DNA from: Bacteroidales bacterium
GTDB taxonomy: Bacteria > Bacteroidota > Bacteroidia > Bacteroidales > UBA932
Length of the DNA stretch: 64,000 bases
Assembly (NCBI GenBank): GCA_016291185.1
Contig: JAEFAI010000007.1
Location: 23,882-87,881 of the forward strand
Reading direction: 5' to 3'
Below the pieces are notes generated by a model. It was not told the DNA's origin, did no database searches, and saw only the letters and a program-made list of their open reading frames with translations. A program made the position numbers and the translations under genes. Shown here piece by piece: positions 45,199 through 54,028 of this stretch. Within the stretch, counting starts at the first letter, position 1. Every line of letters starts with the position of its first letter.

Positions 45199-45654
45199 AT
45201 GAAAAAAGTACTTCAACTCCTGGCGGCCTTCGCCGCCCTCCTGTTCCCCGCTTCCTGCGAGGATCTCTTCCAACTGGACAAGCCCGCCGGCCCGCCCGAC
45301 GAAGCCTACGACATCGCCGAGGCGCGCGAGCACGCCGGCGAGGGCAACGTCTGGGTCCGGGGCTACATCGTGGGTGCGGCCACGAGCAGCAAGAAGATCG
45401 TATTCGGCGGCCCTTACGCCAAGAACACCAATCTCGTCCTCGCCCCCAGCGACACCACCACGGTCCGGGAGCATTGCCTCACCGTCCAGCTGCCGTCCGG
45501 TAAGATCCGCGACGCGCTCAACCTGGTGGACCACCCCGACCTGACAGGCCGGGAACTATACATCAAAGGAGACTTGGTGGACGCGTATTTCGGCATACCC
45601 GGCCTCAAGTCTCCTTCGGAGTATTGGATGGATTCCGGGTCAAGCCCGGAATGA
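45199..45654 (+). CDS. small lipoprotein with a DUF6359-like OB-fold domain
   Basis: The 151-residue protein has a lipoprotein signal (MKKVLQLLAAFAALLFPASC, Cys20). One small beta-rich domain follows, resembling the DUF6359 group of Bacteroidota: DIAEAREHAGEGNVWVRGYIVG and later LTGRELYIKGDLVDAYFGIPG. Function is unknown. Its last eight codons and stop are supplied by a family 4 hairpin repeat (45631-45655), so the C-terminus was probably altered by repeat insertion. Confidence 0.65.
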   Translation: MKKVLQLLAAFAALLFPASCEDLFQLDKPAGPPDEAYDIAEAREHAGEGNVWVRGYIVGAATSSKKIVFGGPYAKNTNLVLAPSDTTTVREHCLTVQLPSGKIRDALNLVDHPDLTGRELYIKGDLVDAYFGIPGLKSPSEYWMDSGSSPE

Positions 45655-45655
45655 C
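45631..45655 (+). repeat. ATTCCGGG hairpin repeat (family 4), copy 1
   Basis: The hairpin ATTCCGGG-TCAAG-CCCGGAAT, followed by GAC, overlaps the end of the lipoprotein gene. The same unit occurs at 47139-47163. Confidence 0.8.
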
Positions 45656-45677
45656 GGCAAGCAGCTGCCCGAAATGG

Positions 45678-47009
45678 TTACTGGATGCGTTTCAGGATCT
45701 CTTCGGTCTGCACCTCGAAGCCCGGCTTGCGGAGCAGCGCGAACATATTCTTCTTGTACGCCTCCACGCCCGGCTGGTTGAACGGGTTGATACCCAGCGT
45801 GTAGGCGCTGACGCCGCAGGCAAACTCGAAGAAATAGAAGAGCGCGCCGAGGCTCGCCTCATCGAGCTTCTCCACGCTCACCTCCATCTGCGGCACGCCG
45901 CCGTCGATGTGGGCGAGCTGGGTGCCCAACTGGGCCATCTTGTTGCAGTGCTCCACGTGCTGGCCGGCAAGGTAGTTGAGCTGGTCGAGGTTCTGCGCGT
46001 CGGAGCCGATCACCACCTCGCGGGAAGCGTTCTTCACGGTGACGGTGGTCTCGAAGAGCACGCGGTCGCCCTCCTGGATGAACTGACCCATGGAGTGGAG
46101 GTCGGTGGTGCACACCACGGAGGCCGGGAAGATACCCTTGCACTCCTTGCCCTCGGACTCGCCGTAGAGTTGCTTCCACCACTCACCCAGGTACTGAAGC
46201 TTGGGATTGAAGGTCACGAGAATCTCGATCTTCTTGCCGAGCTCGCTGTAAAGCAGGTTGCGCATGGCGGCGTACTGCACGGCCGGGTTCTCGGCGGACT
46301 TCTTCAGCAGAGCCGCACGCTCCTCGGCGGCGCCGCGGAGCATGGCACGCATGTCGAAGCCGGCCAGGACGATGGGCAGGATGCCCACCGGGGTCAGGAC
46401 ACTATAGCGGCCACCCACGTTGTCAGGCACGACGAAGGTCTTGTAGCCCTCCTGCGTGGCGAGGGTCTTCAGGGCGCCCTTCTTCGCGTCGGTGATGGCG
46501 ACGATACGGGACGCGGCCTCGGCCTTGCCGTAGGTCTTCTCGATATATTCCTTGAAAATGCGGAAAGCGACGGCCGGCTCGGTGGTGGTGCCGGACTTGG
46601 AGATCACCACGCAGGCGGTGTTGCGCAGCTTGGCGAGGTCCATCAGTTCGGCGAGGTAGTCTTCTGAGAGGTTGTTGCCGGCGAAGGCGATCTGCGGCAC
46701 ACCCTCCTTGCGCACGAAGCCGTGCGAGAGGGCCTCGATGGCACAGCGGGCACCCAGGTAGCTGCCGCCGATGCCAATCACGACCACCAGGTTCACGCCC
46801 TTGGCCGCCCACGCGTCGCGGATCGCCTCACAGTCGGCGATCAGCGAATCGGGCGTATCCACGGGCAGGGTCTTCCAGCCGAGGAAATCGTTGCCCGCGC
46901 CGCTTCCGGACTCAAGCACATCAAAGGCCTCGAGGGCTTTCCCGACATATTTCTGATATTCTGCATCTTTGACAAAGGAGCTGCAGCCTCCCACATTGAC
47001 TTTAATCAT
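45678..47009 (-). CDS. pgi: glucose-6-phosphate isomerase
   Basis: The 443-residue enzyme interconverts glucose 6-phosphate and fructose 6-phosphate. Signatures are VIGIGGSYLGARCAIEAL, VVISKSGTTTEPAVAFRIF (phosphate-binding serines), VGGRYSVLTPVGILPI (PGI motif 1) and the C-terminal GINPFNQPGVEAYKKNMF with the conserved Gln and Lys. The short length fits the Bacteroidota/Firmicutes PGI type. A TACCTTTG box at 47044-47051 lies 34 bases upstream of the ATG. Confidence 0.96.
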   Translation of the reverse strand: MIKVNVGGCSSFVKDAEYQKYVGKALEAFDVLESGSGAGNDFLGWKTLPVDTPDSLIADCEAIRDAWAAKGVNLVVVIGIGGSYLGARCAIEALSHGFVRKEGVPQIAFAGNNLSEDYLAELMDLAKLRNTACVVISKSGTTTEPAVAFRIFKEYIEKTYGKAEAASRIVAITDAKKGALKTLATQEGYKTFVVPDNVGGRYSVLTPVGILPIVLAGFDMRAMLRGAAEERAALLKKSAENPAVQYAAMRNLLYSELGKKIEILVTFNPKLQYLGEWWKQLYGESEGKECKGIFPASVVCTTDLHSMGQFIQEGDRVLFETTVTVKNASREVVIGSDAQNLDQLNYLAGQHVEHCNKMAQLGTQLAHIDGGVPQMEVSVEKLDEASLGALFYFFEFACGVSAYTLGINPFNQPGVEAYKKNMFALLRKPGFEVQTEEILKRIQ

Positions 47010-47043
47010 ATTGCTGTGTTTTAATTGTATTGCTAATGAACAA

Positions 47044-47051
47044 CAAAGGTA
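47044..47051 (-). promoter_or_regulatory. -7 promoter box of pgi
   Basis: TACCTTTG on the minus strand matches TAnnTTTG, 34 bases before the pgi ATG. Confidence 0.55.
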
Positions 47052-47138
47052 GCAATTATCTTCGATAATCGCTCCGGACCTTTACATCCCTGCAAACAAT
47101 CATCCAAATAGACAAACACCCGCCCCGACAGAAAACGA

Positions 47139-47163
47139 GATTCCGGATCAAGCCCGGAATGAC
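47139..47163 (-). repeat. ATTCCGG hairpin repeat (family 4), copy 2
   Basis: ATTCCGG-ATCAAGC-CCGGAAT followed by GAC, 12 bp beyond the stop of the sugar-binding lipoprotein gene. It differs from copy 1 by one base in the stem. Confidence 0.8.
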
Positions 47164-47175
47164 TATTCTACGACC

Positions 47176-48177
47176 CTAATAGCTATCGATCGTCATCTGG
47201 GTGATCTTGGAGTAGAATACCGGAATACCGGAGATGCTCTGGCTGGTCTGGACGGGGGCGTTGGCGATCAGGCTGTTGATGATCATCGCGGTGTTGTAAG
47301 CCATGTCCTGCAGATTCTTGTCGATGGTCATGGCCTGCTTGCCGTGCTTGATGTTGAACTCTGCCATGGCGGTGTTGTCCTGGCCCGTGATGACCGGCAT
47401 GTCCGTAATGCCCGCCAGTCCCAGTGCATCGATGGCGCCCTGGGCCAGATTGTCATTGGCCGCGAGGATCATGTCCGGACGCTCACCCGCACCGTAGCTG
47501 GCCAGCCGGTCCTGCATAGCCTTCTTCCCGTCGGCGATCAGCCAGCTGTCGGACTTGACCTGGCTGTACGTCGTCTTGCCGCTCTTGACCACCAGCGCTC
47601 CGCTGTCGATGTACTTCTTGAGATAGTCCATGGCGCCCTCAAAATAATCCTTGGCGTTGACGTCGGTGTCGGGGCCCTGCAGGAACTCGATGGTCATGGA
47701 AGCCTCGCCGGAGGAATGGAAATGGTTCAGCAGAAACAGCGCCTGCATCCGCCCGATCTCCTTCGTGTCGGTGGAGGAAATATACGCGATGTTGGGGTTG
47801 TCCAGCACGAAGCGGTCGTGGCAGACAACCTGAAGACCAGGATTCTTCTCCAGCAGCCCGGACTCGTTGATCTTCTTGTAGTCAATGGCCGTCAGCACGA
47901 TAAACCGGGCGCCGGCCGTGATGGCGTCGCGCAGCTGGTCCACCTGCTGCTGCGCCCCCGCCTCCGTCTCCGGAGCCACGTAGAACGTCGTCTGGAAGCC
48001 ATACTTGCCCATGACCGTCTCCAGGTTCGCCTTGTCGGTGGCCCAACGGTCGATGATGGTAGCGTCAGGAAGCAGCACCGCCACTTTCTTCACGTTACTG
48101 TTGTCCTTGGTGCACGCAAGCGCCAATAGCGCCACGGCGGTAAGGATCATTGCTTTACCTAAGAAATTCTTTTTCAT
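47176..48177 (-). CDS. periplasmic sugar-binding lipoprotein (type 1 fold)
   Basis: The 333-residue protein has a lipoprotein signal (MKKNFLGKAMILTAVALLALAC, Cys22) and the periplasmic-binding-protein type 1 fold of ribose/xylose binding proteins: KKVAVLLPDATIIDRWATDK, GARFIVLTAIDYKKI, DMILAANDNLAQGAIDAL and MPVITGQDNTAMAEFNI. No ABC permease or ATPase and no histidine kinase lies beside it, so it may deliver to a distant transporter or act as a sugar sensor. The upstream gene on the same strand is a broken small lipoprotein gene sharing its promoter. Confidence 0.87.
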   Translation of the reverse strand: MKKNFLGKAMILTAVALLALACTKDNSNVKKVAVLLPDATIIDRWATDKANLETVMGKYGFQTTFYVAPETEAGAQQQVDQLRDAITAGARFIVLTAIDYKKINESGLLEKNPGLQVVCHDRFVLDNPNIAYISSTDTKEIGRMQALFLLNHFHSSGEASMTIEFLQGPDTDVNAKDYFEGAMDYLKKYIDSGALVVKSGKTTYSQVKSDSWLIADGKKAMQDRLASYGAGERPDMILAANDNLAQGAIDALGLAGITDMPVITGQDNTAMAEFNIKHGKQAMTIDKNLQDMAYNTAMIINSLIANAPVQTSQSISGIPVFYSKITQMTIDSY

Positions 48178-48203
48178 TTTTCAGTTATATATACTTGATG
48201 TTT

Positions 48204-48554
48204 TTACCAATACTTGATCTTGTCTCCGTTGGGCGCGAACCAGTAGATGAACACCCGATACCAGGACTGGTTGGTTCGCAAGTCGTTGTCAAATTTTCCT
48301 TCTTCCCCCGTTTCGAGATTCACAAAAGTGTGATAAGTGCTTGTCCCCAAAATCCTCCGTGCTTGATATTCTTGGTAAGATATCGATGATCCAGGCTCGG
48401 CCAACCTTTGGATTTGCCGTAAGTGTTGACAAAATAGTCATAATTGCTGTCCCGATGCAGTTCTCTGCTCACGATCCGGCTGGTCCTGCTTGTTGCAGGC
48501 ACCGGCCACCAGGATCATGGCGGCGATGGAGAGATACGATACTAATTTCTTCAT
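48204..48554 (-). pseudogene. small lipoprotein gene, apparently frameshifted
   Basis: The start is clear: MKKLVSYLSIAAMILVAGAC is a lipoprotein signal 46 bases after a -7 box at 48601. The frame closes at a TGA after 38 codons (48438). Protein-like sequence continues in the other two frames (NYDYFVNTYGKSKGWPSLDH, then YHTFVNLETGEEGKFDND to a stop at 48204), as if two frameshifts had occurred. Either this is a decayed gene of about 115 codons or only the 38-residue peptide is made. It resembles nothing I recognise. Confidence 0.4.
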
Positions 48555-48600
48555 CTTGGTTTTTCATTTTAGTGGTTATTAACTCGTTCATCAGCTACGA

Positions 48601-48608
48601 CAAAGGTA
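48601..48608 (-). promoter_or_regulatory. -7 promoter box of the lipoprotein/sugar-binding unit
   Basis: TACCTTTG on the minus strand, 46 bases before the broken lipoprotein start; it presumably also drives the sugar-binding lipoprotein. Confidence 0.5.
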
Positions 48609-48806
48609 CGGGCCTGATTCCGTTTTCACGTAAAAGCCCTACAATTGCTTGTAAAAGGAATACAAAAATTCCTTCGATATTTTGTCCGCCTTGAACATAA
48701 CGTTTCGGAGTTGATGGGTCCCCCGAAAAATCGGTTACTTGTGGTTATTCGTGGTTATTTTATTTGCAAACATAAGAAAAACCTTGCATTTCTCCAAATA
48801 TCAATC

Positions 48807-48834
48807 GATTCGCCGATCAGAGCCGGCGAATGAC
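48807..48834 (-). repeat. GTCATTCGCCG hairpin repeat (family 3), copy 2
   Basis: On the minus strand this reads ATTCGCCGG-CTCTGA-TCGGCGAAT. The innermost pair is a G-T wobble, against G-C in copy 1 and A-T in copy 3. Confidence 0.75.
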
Positions 48835-48883
48835 GATAGGCGGGGTCGAGGGGGCACCCGGAATGACTATAAAAGATTATTGT

Positions 48884-48891
48884 TATATTTG
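48884..48891 (+). promoter_or_regulatory. -7 promoter box of the ABC exporter operon
   Basis: TATATTTG lies 8 bases before the ATG at 48900, implying a very short leader. Confidence 0.55.
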
Positions 48892-48899
48892 TAAGCTAT

Positions 48900-50729
48900 A
48901 TGAAGGCTTTCTGGAAGATATTGAAGCGGTACGTGGCGCCGTACAGGGGGTACGTCGGAGGATCCGTCGTGCTGAACATCCTGTCGGCGATCTTCAACGT
49001 GTTCTCCTTCTCGCTGCTGATCCCGATCCTGCAGATCCTCTTCAACATCAGCGACGTCCACTACGAATTCATCCCCTGGCACCGCGGGATGCCCTTCAAC
49101 GAAATCTCCAACAACGCCTACTACTACGTCGCCCAGTTCATCCAGCAATACGGCCAGAGCCACGTTCTGCTGGCCTTGTGCCTTATCTTCATCGCGATCG
49201 TCTTAATTAAAGTAGCCTGCTACTTCGGCGCCGCAGCCGTGATGGTCCCCATCCGCACCGGCGTCGTCAAGGACCTGCGCATGGAGATCTACCGCAAGAT
49301 CCTCGCCCTGCCGCTCGGCTTCTTCAGCCAGGAGCGCAAAGGCGACATCATCGCCCGCATCAGCGGCGACGTCCAGGAGGTCGAGACCTCCATCACCAGC
49401 ACCATCGAGATGCTGATCAAGAACCCGATCCTGATCGTCATCTACCTGTTCGTACTCTTCCGCATGTCCTGGCAGTTGACGCTGTTCGTCATCATCTTCG
49501 CGCCCATCATGATCGGCATCATCAGCTTCACCGGACGCAAGCTGAAAGCCGATTCCGCGGAAGCGCAGAAATACTGGAGCGACACCATGAGCCAGGTCGA
49601 AGAGACCCTCGGCGGCCTGCGCATCGTCAAGGCCTTCCGGGCCGAGAAGCGCATGGACGCGCGCTTCGGCGGCGTGACCGAAGACATGCGCCGCAAGAAC
49701 ACCCAGGTGGCCGTCCGCCAGGCCAGCGCCCACCCCGTGAGCGAATTCCTCGGCTCCGCCATGATCGCCATCGTGCTCTGGTTCGGCGGCACGCTGATCC
49801 TGGGCGAGCGGGCCGTCATCGACGCCCCGTCCTTCATGGCCTACATGGCCATCCTCTACAGCATCATCCAGCCGATCAAGGACCTCTCCAAGGCCGCCTA
49901 CGGCATCCCCAAGGGCCTCGCCTCCATGGAGCGCATCGACGCCATCCTCCAGGCCGAGAACCCCATCCGCGAAGCGGAAAATCCGAAGCCGCTCGACGCC
50001 TTTCGCGAGAGCATCCGCTTCGAGGGCGTGAGCTTCAGCTACGAAGGAGGTCGCCAGGTCCTGAGCAACATCGAGCTCGAAATCCCGAAGGGAAAGACCA
50101 TCGCCATCGTGGGCGCAAGCGGCGCCGGCAAGTCCACGCTCGTGGACCTCATCCCCCGCTTCTTCGAGCCCACCGCGGGCCGCATCACCCTGGACGGCAC
50201 GGACATCCGCGACGTGCGCGTGAGCGACCTGCGCGCCCTGATGGGCAACGTAAACCAGGACCCGATCCTCTTCAACGACACCCTCTTCAACAACATCGCC
50301 TTCGGCAAACAGGACGCTACCCGCGAGGAAGTCGAAGCCGCCGCACGCATCGCCGGCGCCCACGACTTCATCTGCGAGAAGGAAGAAGGCTACGACACCA
50401 ACATCGGCGACCGGGGCGTCAAGCTCTCCGGCGGCCAGCGGCAGCGCATCAGCATCGCGCGCGCCATCCTCAAGAACCCGCCCATCCTCATCCTCGACGA
50501 GGCCACCGCCTCGCTGGACACCGAGTCCGAGCGCAGCGTCCAGGAAGCCCTGGAGAAGCTGATGGCCGGACGCACCACCATCGCCATCGCCCACCGCCTC
50601 AGCACCATCAAGCACGCCGACGAGATCGTCGTTCTGCACGAAGGGCGCATCGTCGAGCGCGGCACGCACGAGGAGCTCCTCGCCCTGGGCGGCTATTACC
50701 GGAAACTTCACGACATGCAGGCCCTCTAG
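48900..50729 (+). CDS. ABC exporter, MsbA-like (fused permease and ATPase)
   Basis: The 609-residue half-transporter has an N-terminal six-helix exporter domain (about residues 1-320) and a C-terminal ATPase: Walker A GASGAGKSTLVDL, Q-loop GNVNQDPILF, signature LSGGQRQRISIARAI, Walker B ILILDEATASLDTES and the H-loop in IAHRL. It resembles lipid A/lipid flippases such as MsbA, but multidrug exporters share the layout. No C39 peptidase domain is present, so it is not the exporter for the peptide at 13.5 kb. The VanZ gene starts directly after its stop. Confidence 0.9.
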   Translation: MKAFWKILKRYVAPYRGYVGGSVVLNILSAIFNVFSFSLLIPILQILFNISDVHYEFIPWHRGMPFNEISNNAYYYVAQFIQQYGQSHVLLALCLIFIAIVLIKVACYFGAAAVMVPIRTGVVKDLRMEIYRKILALPLGFFSQERKGDIIARISGDVQEVETSITSTIEMLIKNPILIVIYLFVLFRMSWQLTLFVIIFAPIMIGIISFTGRKLKADSAEAQKYWSDTMSQVEETLGGLRIVKAFRAEKRMDARFGGVTEDMRRKNTQVAVRQASAHPVSEFLGSAMIAIVLWFGGTLILGERAVIDAPSFMAYMAILYSIIQPIKDLSKAAYGIPKGLASMERIDAILQAENPIREAENPKPLDAFRESIRFEGVSFSYEGGRQVLSNIELEIPKGKTIAIVGASGAGKSTLVDLIPRFFEPTAGRITLDGTDIRDVRVSDLRALMGNVNQDPILFNDTLFNNIAFGKQDATREEVEAAARIAGAHDFICEKEEGYDTNIGDRGVKLSGGQRQRISIARAILKNPPILILDEATASLDTESERSVQEALEKLMAGRTTIAIAHRLSTIKHADEIVVLHEGRIVERGTHEELLALGGYYRKLHDMQAL

Positions 50730-51140
50730 ATGAAACCCAACCGCACACGCTCCATACTCTTCTCCATCGCGATGGTCCTCTACCTCGCGGTCGTGGGCTA
50801 CCTGCTGTTCGCCAATTTCGAGAAGATCTCGGACATCCCGAAATTCTTCCTCGGCATCCCGACCGACAAGGTCGTGCACTTCTGCATGTTCTTCCCCTTC
50901 CCGCCCCTCGCCTACCTGGCCTACGACAAGCTCACGGACACGCCGCTCAAAGCCTTCGGCGCCCTGATCAGCATCTGCGCCATCGGTGCCGTCTTCGCCG
51001 GCCTCACCGAGATCGGGCAGAGCCTGCTCCCCTACCGCTCCGAGGACATCACCGACTTCCGCGCCGACTGCCTGGCGATCGGCCTCGCCGGCATCATCAC
51101 CTTCGTCATCGACGTCATTAAGATGCGCCACGGCAAATGA
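50730..51140 (+). CDS. VanZ-like membrane protein
   Basis: The 136-residue protein has four hydrophobic helices and VanZ-like features: DKVVHFCMFFPFPPLAY in the middle, and GLTEIGQSLLPYRSEDITDFRAD, the conserved acidic loop. VanZ-type proteins affect teicoplanin sensitivity and envelope properties; the mechanism is unclear. The ATG directly follows the exporter stop (TAGATG), and its end overlaps the next gene by 4 bp. Confidence 0.85.
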   Translation: MKPNRTRSILFSIAMVLYLAVVGYLLFANFEKISDIPKFFLGIPTDKVVHFCMFFPFPPLAYLAYDKLTDTPLKAFGALISICAIGAVFAGLTEIGQSLLPYRSEDITDFRADCLAIGLAGIITFVIDVIKMRHGK

Positions 51141-54028
51141 AAAAGCGTCGCTTCCTTCTCTTGCTCGCGGGGCTGCTCGCCGTCCTCCCCATCGGGGCCC
51201 AGGCACCGCGCGCCCGCGATTTCCGCAACATCTGCGACACCCTCCAGGCCCGGCTCAAGCGCCGCACCACCGTAGACTACCGCCTCTCCGTGAGCCGCGT
51301 GACGGTCAGCGGCAAGAACCTCAACCTGACCTTCAATAACAACCTTTCCTACTTCCCCTGGCACGACCGGGACGTGACCTGGTTCCGCGCCGAGCTGGAG
51401 AAAGAATGGAAATGGAAGGACTACGGCCTCGGCCTCATCCAGACCAACCGCTACGAGCTCGGCGAGCTCGCCACGCCCGTGCTCGGCGCCGACGGCAACC
51501 CCTCCGCCGACTACGCCTTCAAAGCCAAGGATCCGCGCCAAACGCAGGCGCGCTTCATTGAGCGCACCGACGCGCGCCGCTGGCTCAAGGGCATGAACGA
51601 CCGCTACATCGTCCTCTGGCAGAGCCACGGCCGCTACTACGACGAGGAGCAGGGCGCCTGGATCTGGCAGCGCGCCCCCATCCACCGCACCGTCGAAGAC
51701 ATGTACACGCAGACCTACGTCCTCCCCTTCCTCATCCCGATGCTGGAGAACGCAGGCGCCTACGTGATGACCCCGCGCGAGCGGGACACCCAGATCCGGG
51801 AAATCATCGCCGACAACGACCCGGCCTTCCCCGGCCCTCGCGAGGGGCTGATGCGCACCCGCGGGCGCTACCAGGAGCAGGGCGAGTGGGAGCCGGCAGG
51901 CGAAGGCTTCGCCGACACGAAGCCCGTGTACACCTTCGCCGACAGGCCCTTCACCGCCGGCACGGCGCGCCAGGTCCTCTGCTCCGGCAGCACGGCGACG
52001 GCCAGCGCTACCTGGATTCCCGACATCAAGGAACGCGGCCGCTACGCGGTCTATATCTCCTATAAAACCCTGCCCAACAGCTGCGAGAGCGCACACTACA
52101 CCGTCCACCACCTCGGTGGCCGGACAGAGTTCACCGTAAACCAGCGGCGCGGCGGCGGCACCTGGATCTATCTCGGCACCTTCGAATTCGCCGAAGGCAG
52201 CGAAGCACGCGTGGTGCTCGACAACCGCGGCGGCTCCGGCTATGCGGTCAGCGCCGACGCCGTCAAATTCGGCGGCGGCATGGGCAAGCTTGAGCGCGGC
52301 GGCAGGACCTCCGGCATGCCGGCCTTCGCCGAAGGCGCCCACTACTGGATGCAGTGGGCCGGCGCGGACAGCACGCTCACGCGCGCCTGGGAGACCGACT
52401 ACACCTGCGACTACTCCGCCCGCGGCGCCTGGACGCGCATGATGCACGAGCAGAAGAACATCCCCGTCGATCTCGCGCTCGCCTTCCACAGCGACGCCGG
52501 ACTCACGCCCAACGACAGCACCGTCGGCACGCTGGCCATCTACACGCTGCGCGACGACGACGGCAAGCGCAAATTCGCCGACGGACGCGACCGCGTGGTC
52601 AGCCGCGTGCTCGCCGACTACGTCCAGACCCAGGTCGTCCAGGACCTGCGCCTCGACTACGACCCCGAGTGGTCGCGCCGCGGCACCTGGGACCGCAACT
52701 ACAACGAGCCCCGCACCCCGGGCGTCCCGGCCATGATCCTGGAGCTGCTCAGCCACCAGAACTTCGCCGACATGAAGTACGGCCTCGACCCGTCCTTCCG
52801 CTTCACGGTGTGCCGGGCCGTCTATAAGGGTATCCTCAAGACACTCAGCGAATTATATCATACCCCTTACGTCGTCCAGCCGCTTCCGCCGAGGGCCTTC
52901 TCCGTCCGGCTGCAGGACAGCGGCCACGCGCGCCTGGAGTGGCAGCCTACGCCCGACGCCAAGGAGCCCACGGCAGTGACCGAAGGGTACCTCGTCTATA
53001 CCCGCATCGACGGCGGCGGCTGGGACGCGGGCGTGGAGTGCTCGGAACCCGTGCTGACGCTCGACATCGAGCCCGGCCACATCTACAGCTACAAGGTCGA
53101 AGCCTTCAACGCCGGCGGCCGGAGCTTCCCCTCCGAGATCCTCTCGGTCGGCGCACCCGTCGGCAGCAAGCGCTCGCCCGTGCTGATTGTCAACAACTTC
53201 GACCGCATCTCCGCACCGGCTTGGATCGACACGCCGGACTACGCCGGCTTCGAGAGCCGGATCGACTCGGGCGTGCCCTATATGAGCGAGATCGGCTACA
53301 TCGGCGAGAACTACGAATTCCGCCGCGCCGCGCCTTTCGGGGATAACGAATACCCGGGTTTCGGCGCGTCTTTCGACGACCAGGCGGGTTTCGTCTTTGC
53401 GGGCAACACCTTTGACTATCCCTACCGCCACGGCGTCCTGCTGATGCACCTGGGCTACCCCTTCTATTCGATGTCGCGCGACGCCTTCACGGCGAATGAA
53501 GTCCCGGCCTACGTGATCGACCTCATCTGCGGCAAGCAAGGTCGTACGACCATCGGGCGCGGAGCGGTGCCGGAACGCTTCGCCGTCTGGCCGGAAGCGC
53601 TCCAGAGCGCCCTGCGCCGTCAGGTGAAAGCAGGCGCGCGTCTGCTCGTCAGCGGCGCCAACATCGCCTCCGATTCGCCGGACGACGCGGCCTTCCTCGA
53701 GGAGCTGCTCGGCATCAAGCTGGCCAACCCCTTCGGCACCAACAGCGGCGAGCTCGCCGGGATGCCTTTCAGCCAGCATATGAACGAGGAAATCTACTCT
53801 GTGGAGCGCCCGGACGGGATGCGGCCCGTCGGCAAGGGCGCGCGCGTCTGGCTCACCTACCCAGGCCGGCAGTACGCCGCCGCGGTGATCAACCAGACAG
53901 AAAACAGTAGCAGCATCGCCATCGGCGTGCCGATCGAAACGCTGCTGCATGCCGCCGACCGGGAGTGGGTCCTCCAGGAGGCGCTGGACTTTCTCTATAA
54001 CGGCAAGGAGCCGGCTAACAGGAAGTAA
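51137..54028 (+). CDS. secreted amidase-like/golvesin-domain protein
   Basis: The 963-residue protein has a signal peptide (MKKRRFLLLLAGLLAVLPIGAQ). An N-terminal half resembles zinc N-acetylmuramoyl-L-alanine amidases (IVLWQSHGRYYD, GAYVMTPRERDTQ, DLALAFHSDAG) and is interrupted by a golvesin-type beta domain (SATWIPDIKERGRYAVYISY...GSGYAVSADAVKFGG, about residues 285-375). A fibronectin III-like domain (FSVRLQDSGHARLEW...YSYKVEAFN, about 585-675) and a C-terminal domain of unknown role follow. Such proteins are often labelled xanthan lyase, which I do not support here. Its stop abuts the stop of the convergent CapD-like gene. Confidence 0.7.
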   Translation: MKKRRFLLLLAGLLAVLPIGAQAPRARDFRNICDTLQARLKRRTTVDYRLSVSRVTVSGKNLNLTFNNNLSYFPWHDRDVTWFRAELEKEWKWKDYGLGLIQTNRYELGELATPVLGADGNPSADYAFKAKDPRQTQARFIERTDARRWLKGMNDRYIVLWQSHGRYYDEEQGAWIWQRAPIHRTVEDMYTQTYVLPFLIPMLENAGAYVMTPRERDTQIREIIADNDPAFPGPREGLMRTRGRYQEQGEWEPAGEGFADTKPVYTFADRPFTAGTARQVLCSGSTATASATWIPDIKERGRYAVYISYKTLPNSCESAHYTVHHLGGRTEFTVNQRRGGGTWIYLGTFEFAEGSEARVVLDNRGGSGYAVSADAVKFGGGMGKLERGGRTSGMPAFAEGAHYWMQWAGADSTLTRAWETDYTCDYSARGAWTRMMHEQKNIPVDLALAFHSDAGLTPNDSTVGTLAIYTLRDDDGKRKFADGRDRVVSRVLADYVQTQVVQDLRLDYDPEWSRRGTWDRNYNEPRTPGVPAMILELLSHQNFADMKYGLDPSFRFTVCRAVYKGILKTLSELYHTPYVVQPLPPRAFSVRLQDSGHARLEWQPTPDAKEPTAVTEGYLVYTRIDGGGWDAGVECSEPVLTLDIEPGHIYSYKVEAFNAGGRSFPSEILSVGAPVGSKRSPVLIVNNFDRISAPAWIDTPDYAGFESRIDSGVPYMSEIGYIGENYEFRRAAPFGDNEYPGFGASFDDQAGFVFAGNTFDYPYRHGVLLMHLGYPFYSMSRDAFTANEVPAYVIDLICGKQGRTTIGRGAVPERFAVWPEALQSALRRQVKAGARLLVSGANIASDSPDDAAFLEELLGIKLANPFGTNSGELAGMPFSQHMNEEIYSVERPDGMRPVGKGARVWLTYPGRQYAAAVINQTENSSSIAIGVPIETLLHAADREWVLQEALDFLYNGKEPANRK

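Larger units (their letters stand above)
48555..48899. other. 345-bp intergenic region between divergent genes
   Basis: No gene is seen. It contains a minus-strand -7 box (TACCTTTG, 48601-48608), an AT-rich stretch (about 48610-48800), a family 3 hairpin (48807-48834), part of a family 4 unit near 48857-48867, and the plus-strand -7 box TATATTTG (48884-48891) 8 bases before the exporter ATG. Confidence 0.65.

Noticed and set aside
45000..45200. Copy B repeat as a CRISPR or phage attachment site
   Set aside because: There is no repeat-spacer periodicity and no integrase or tRNA fragment next to it.
48900..50729. ABC exporter as the secretion system for the bacteriocin-like peptide
   Set aside because: It lacks the N-terminal C39 peptidase domain and lies 35 kb away beside envelope genes.
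51137..54028. Annotation as xanthan lyase
   Set aside because: The visible motifs fit an amidase-like fold with a golvesin-type domain; nothing supports polysaccharide lyase chemistry.
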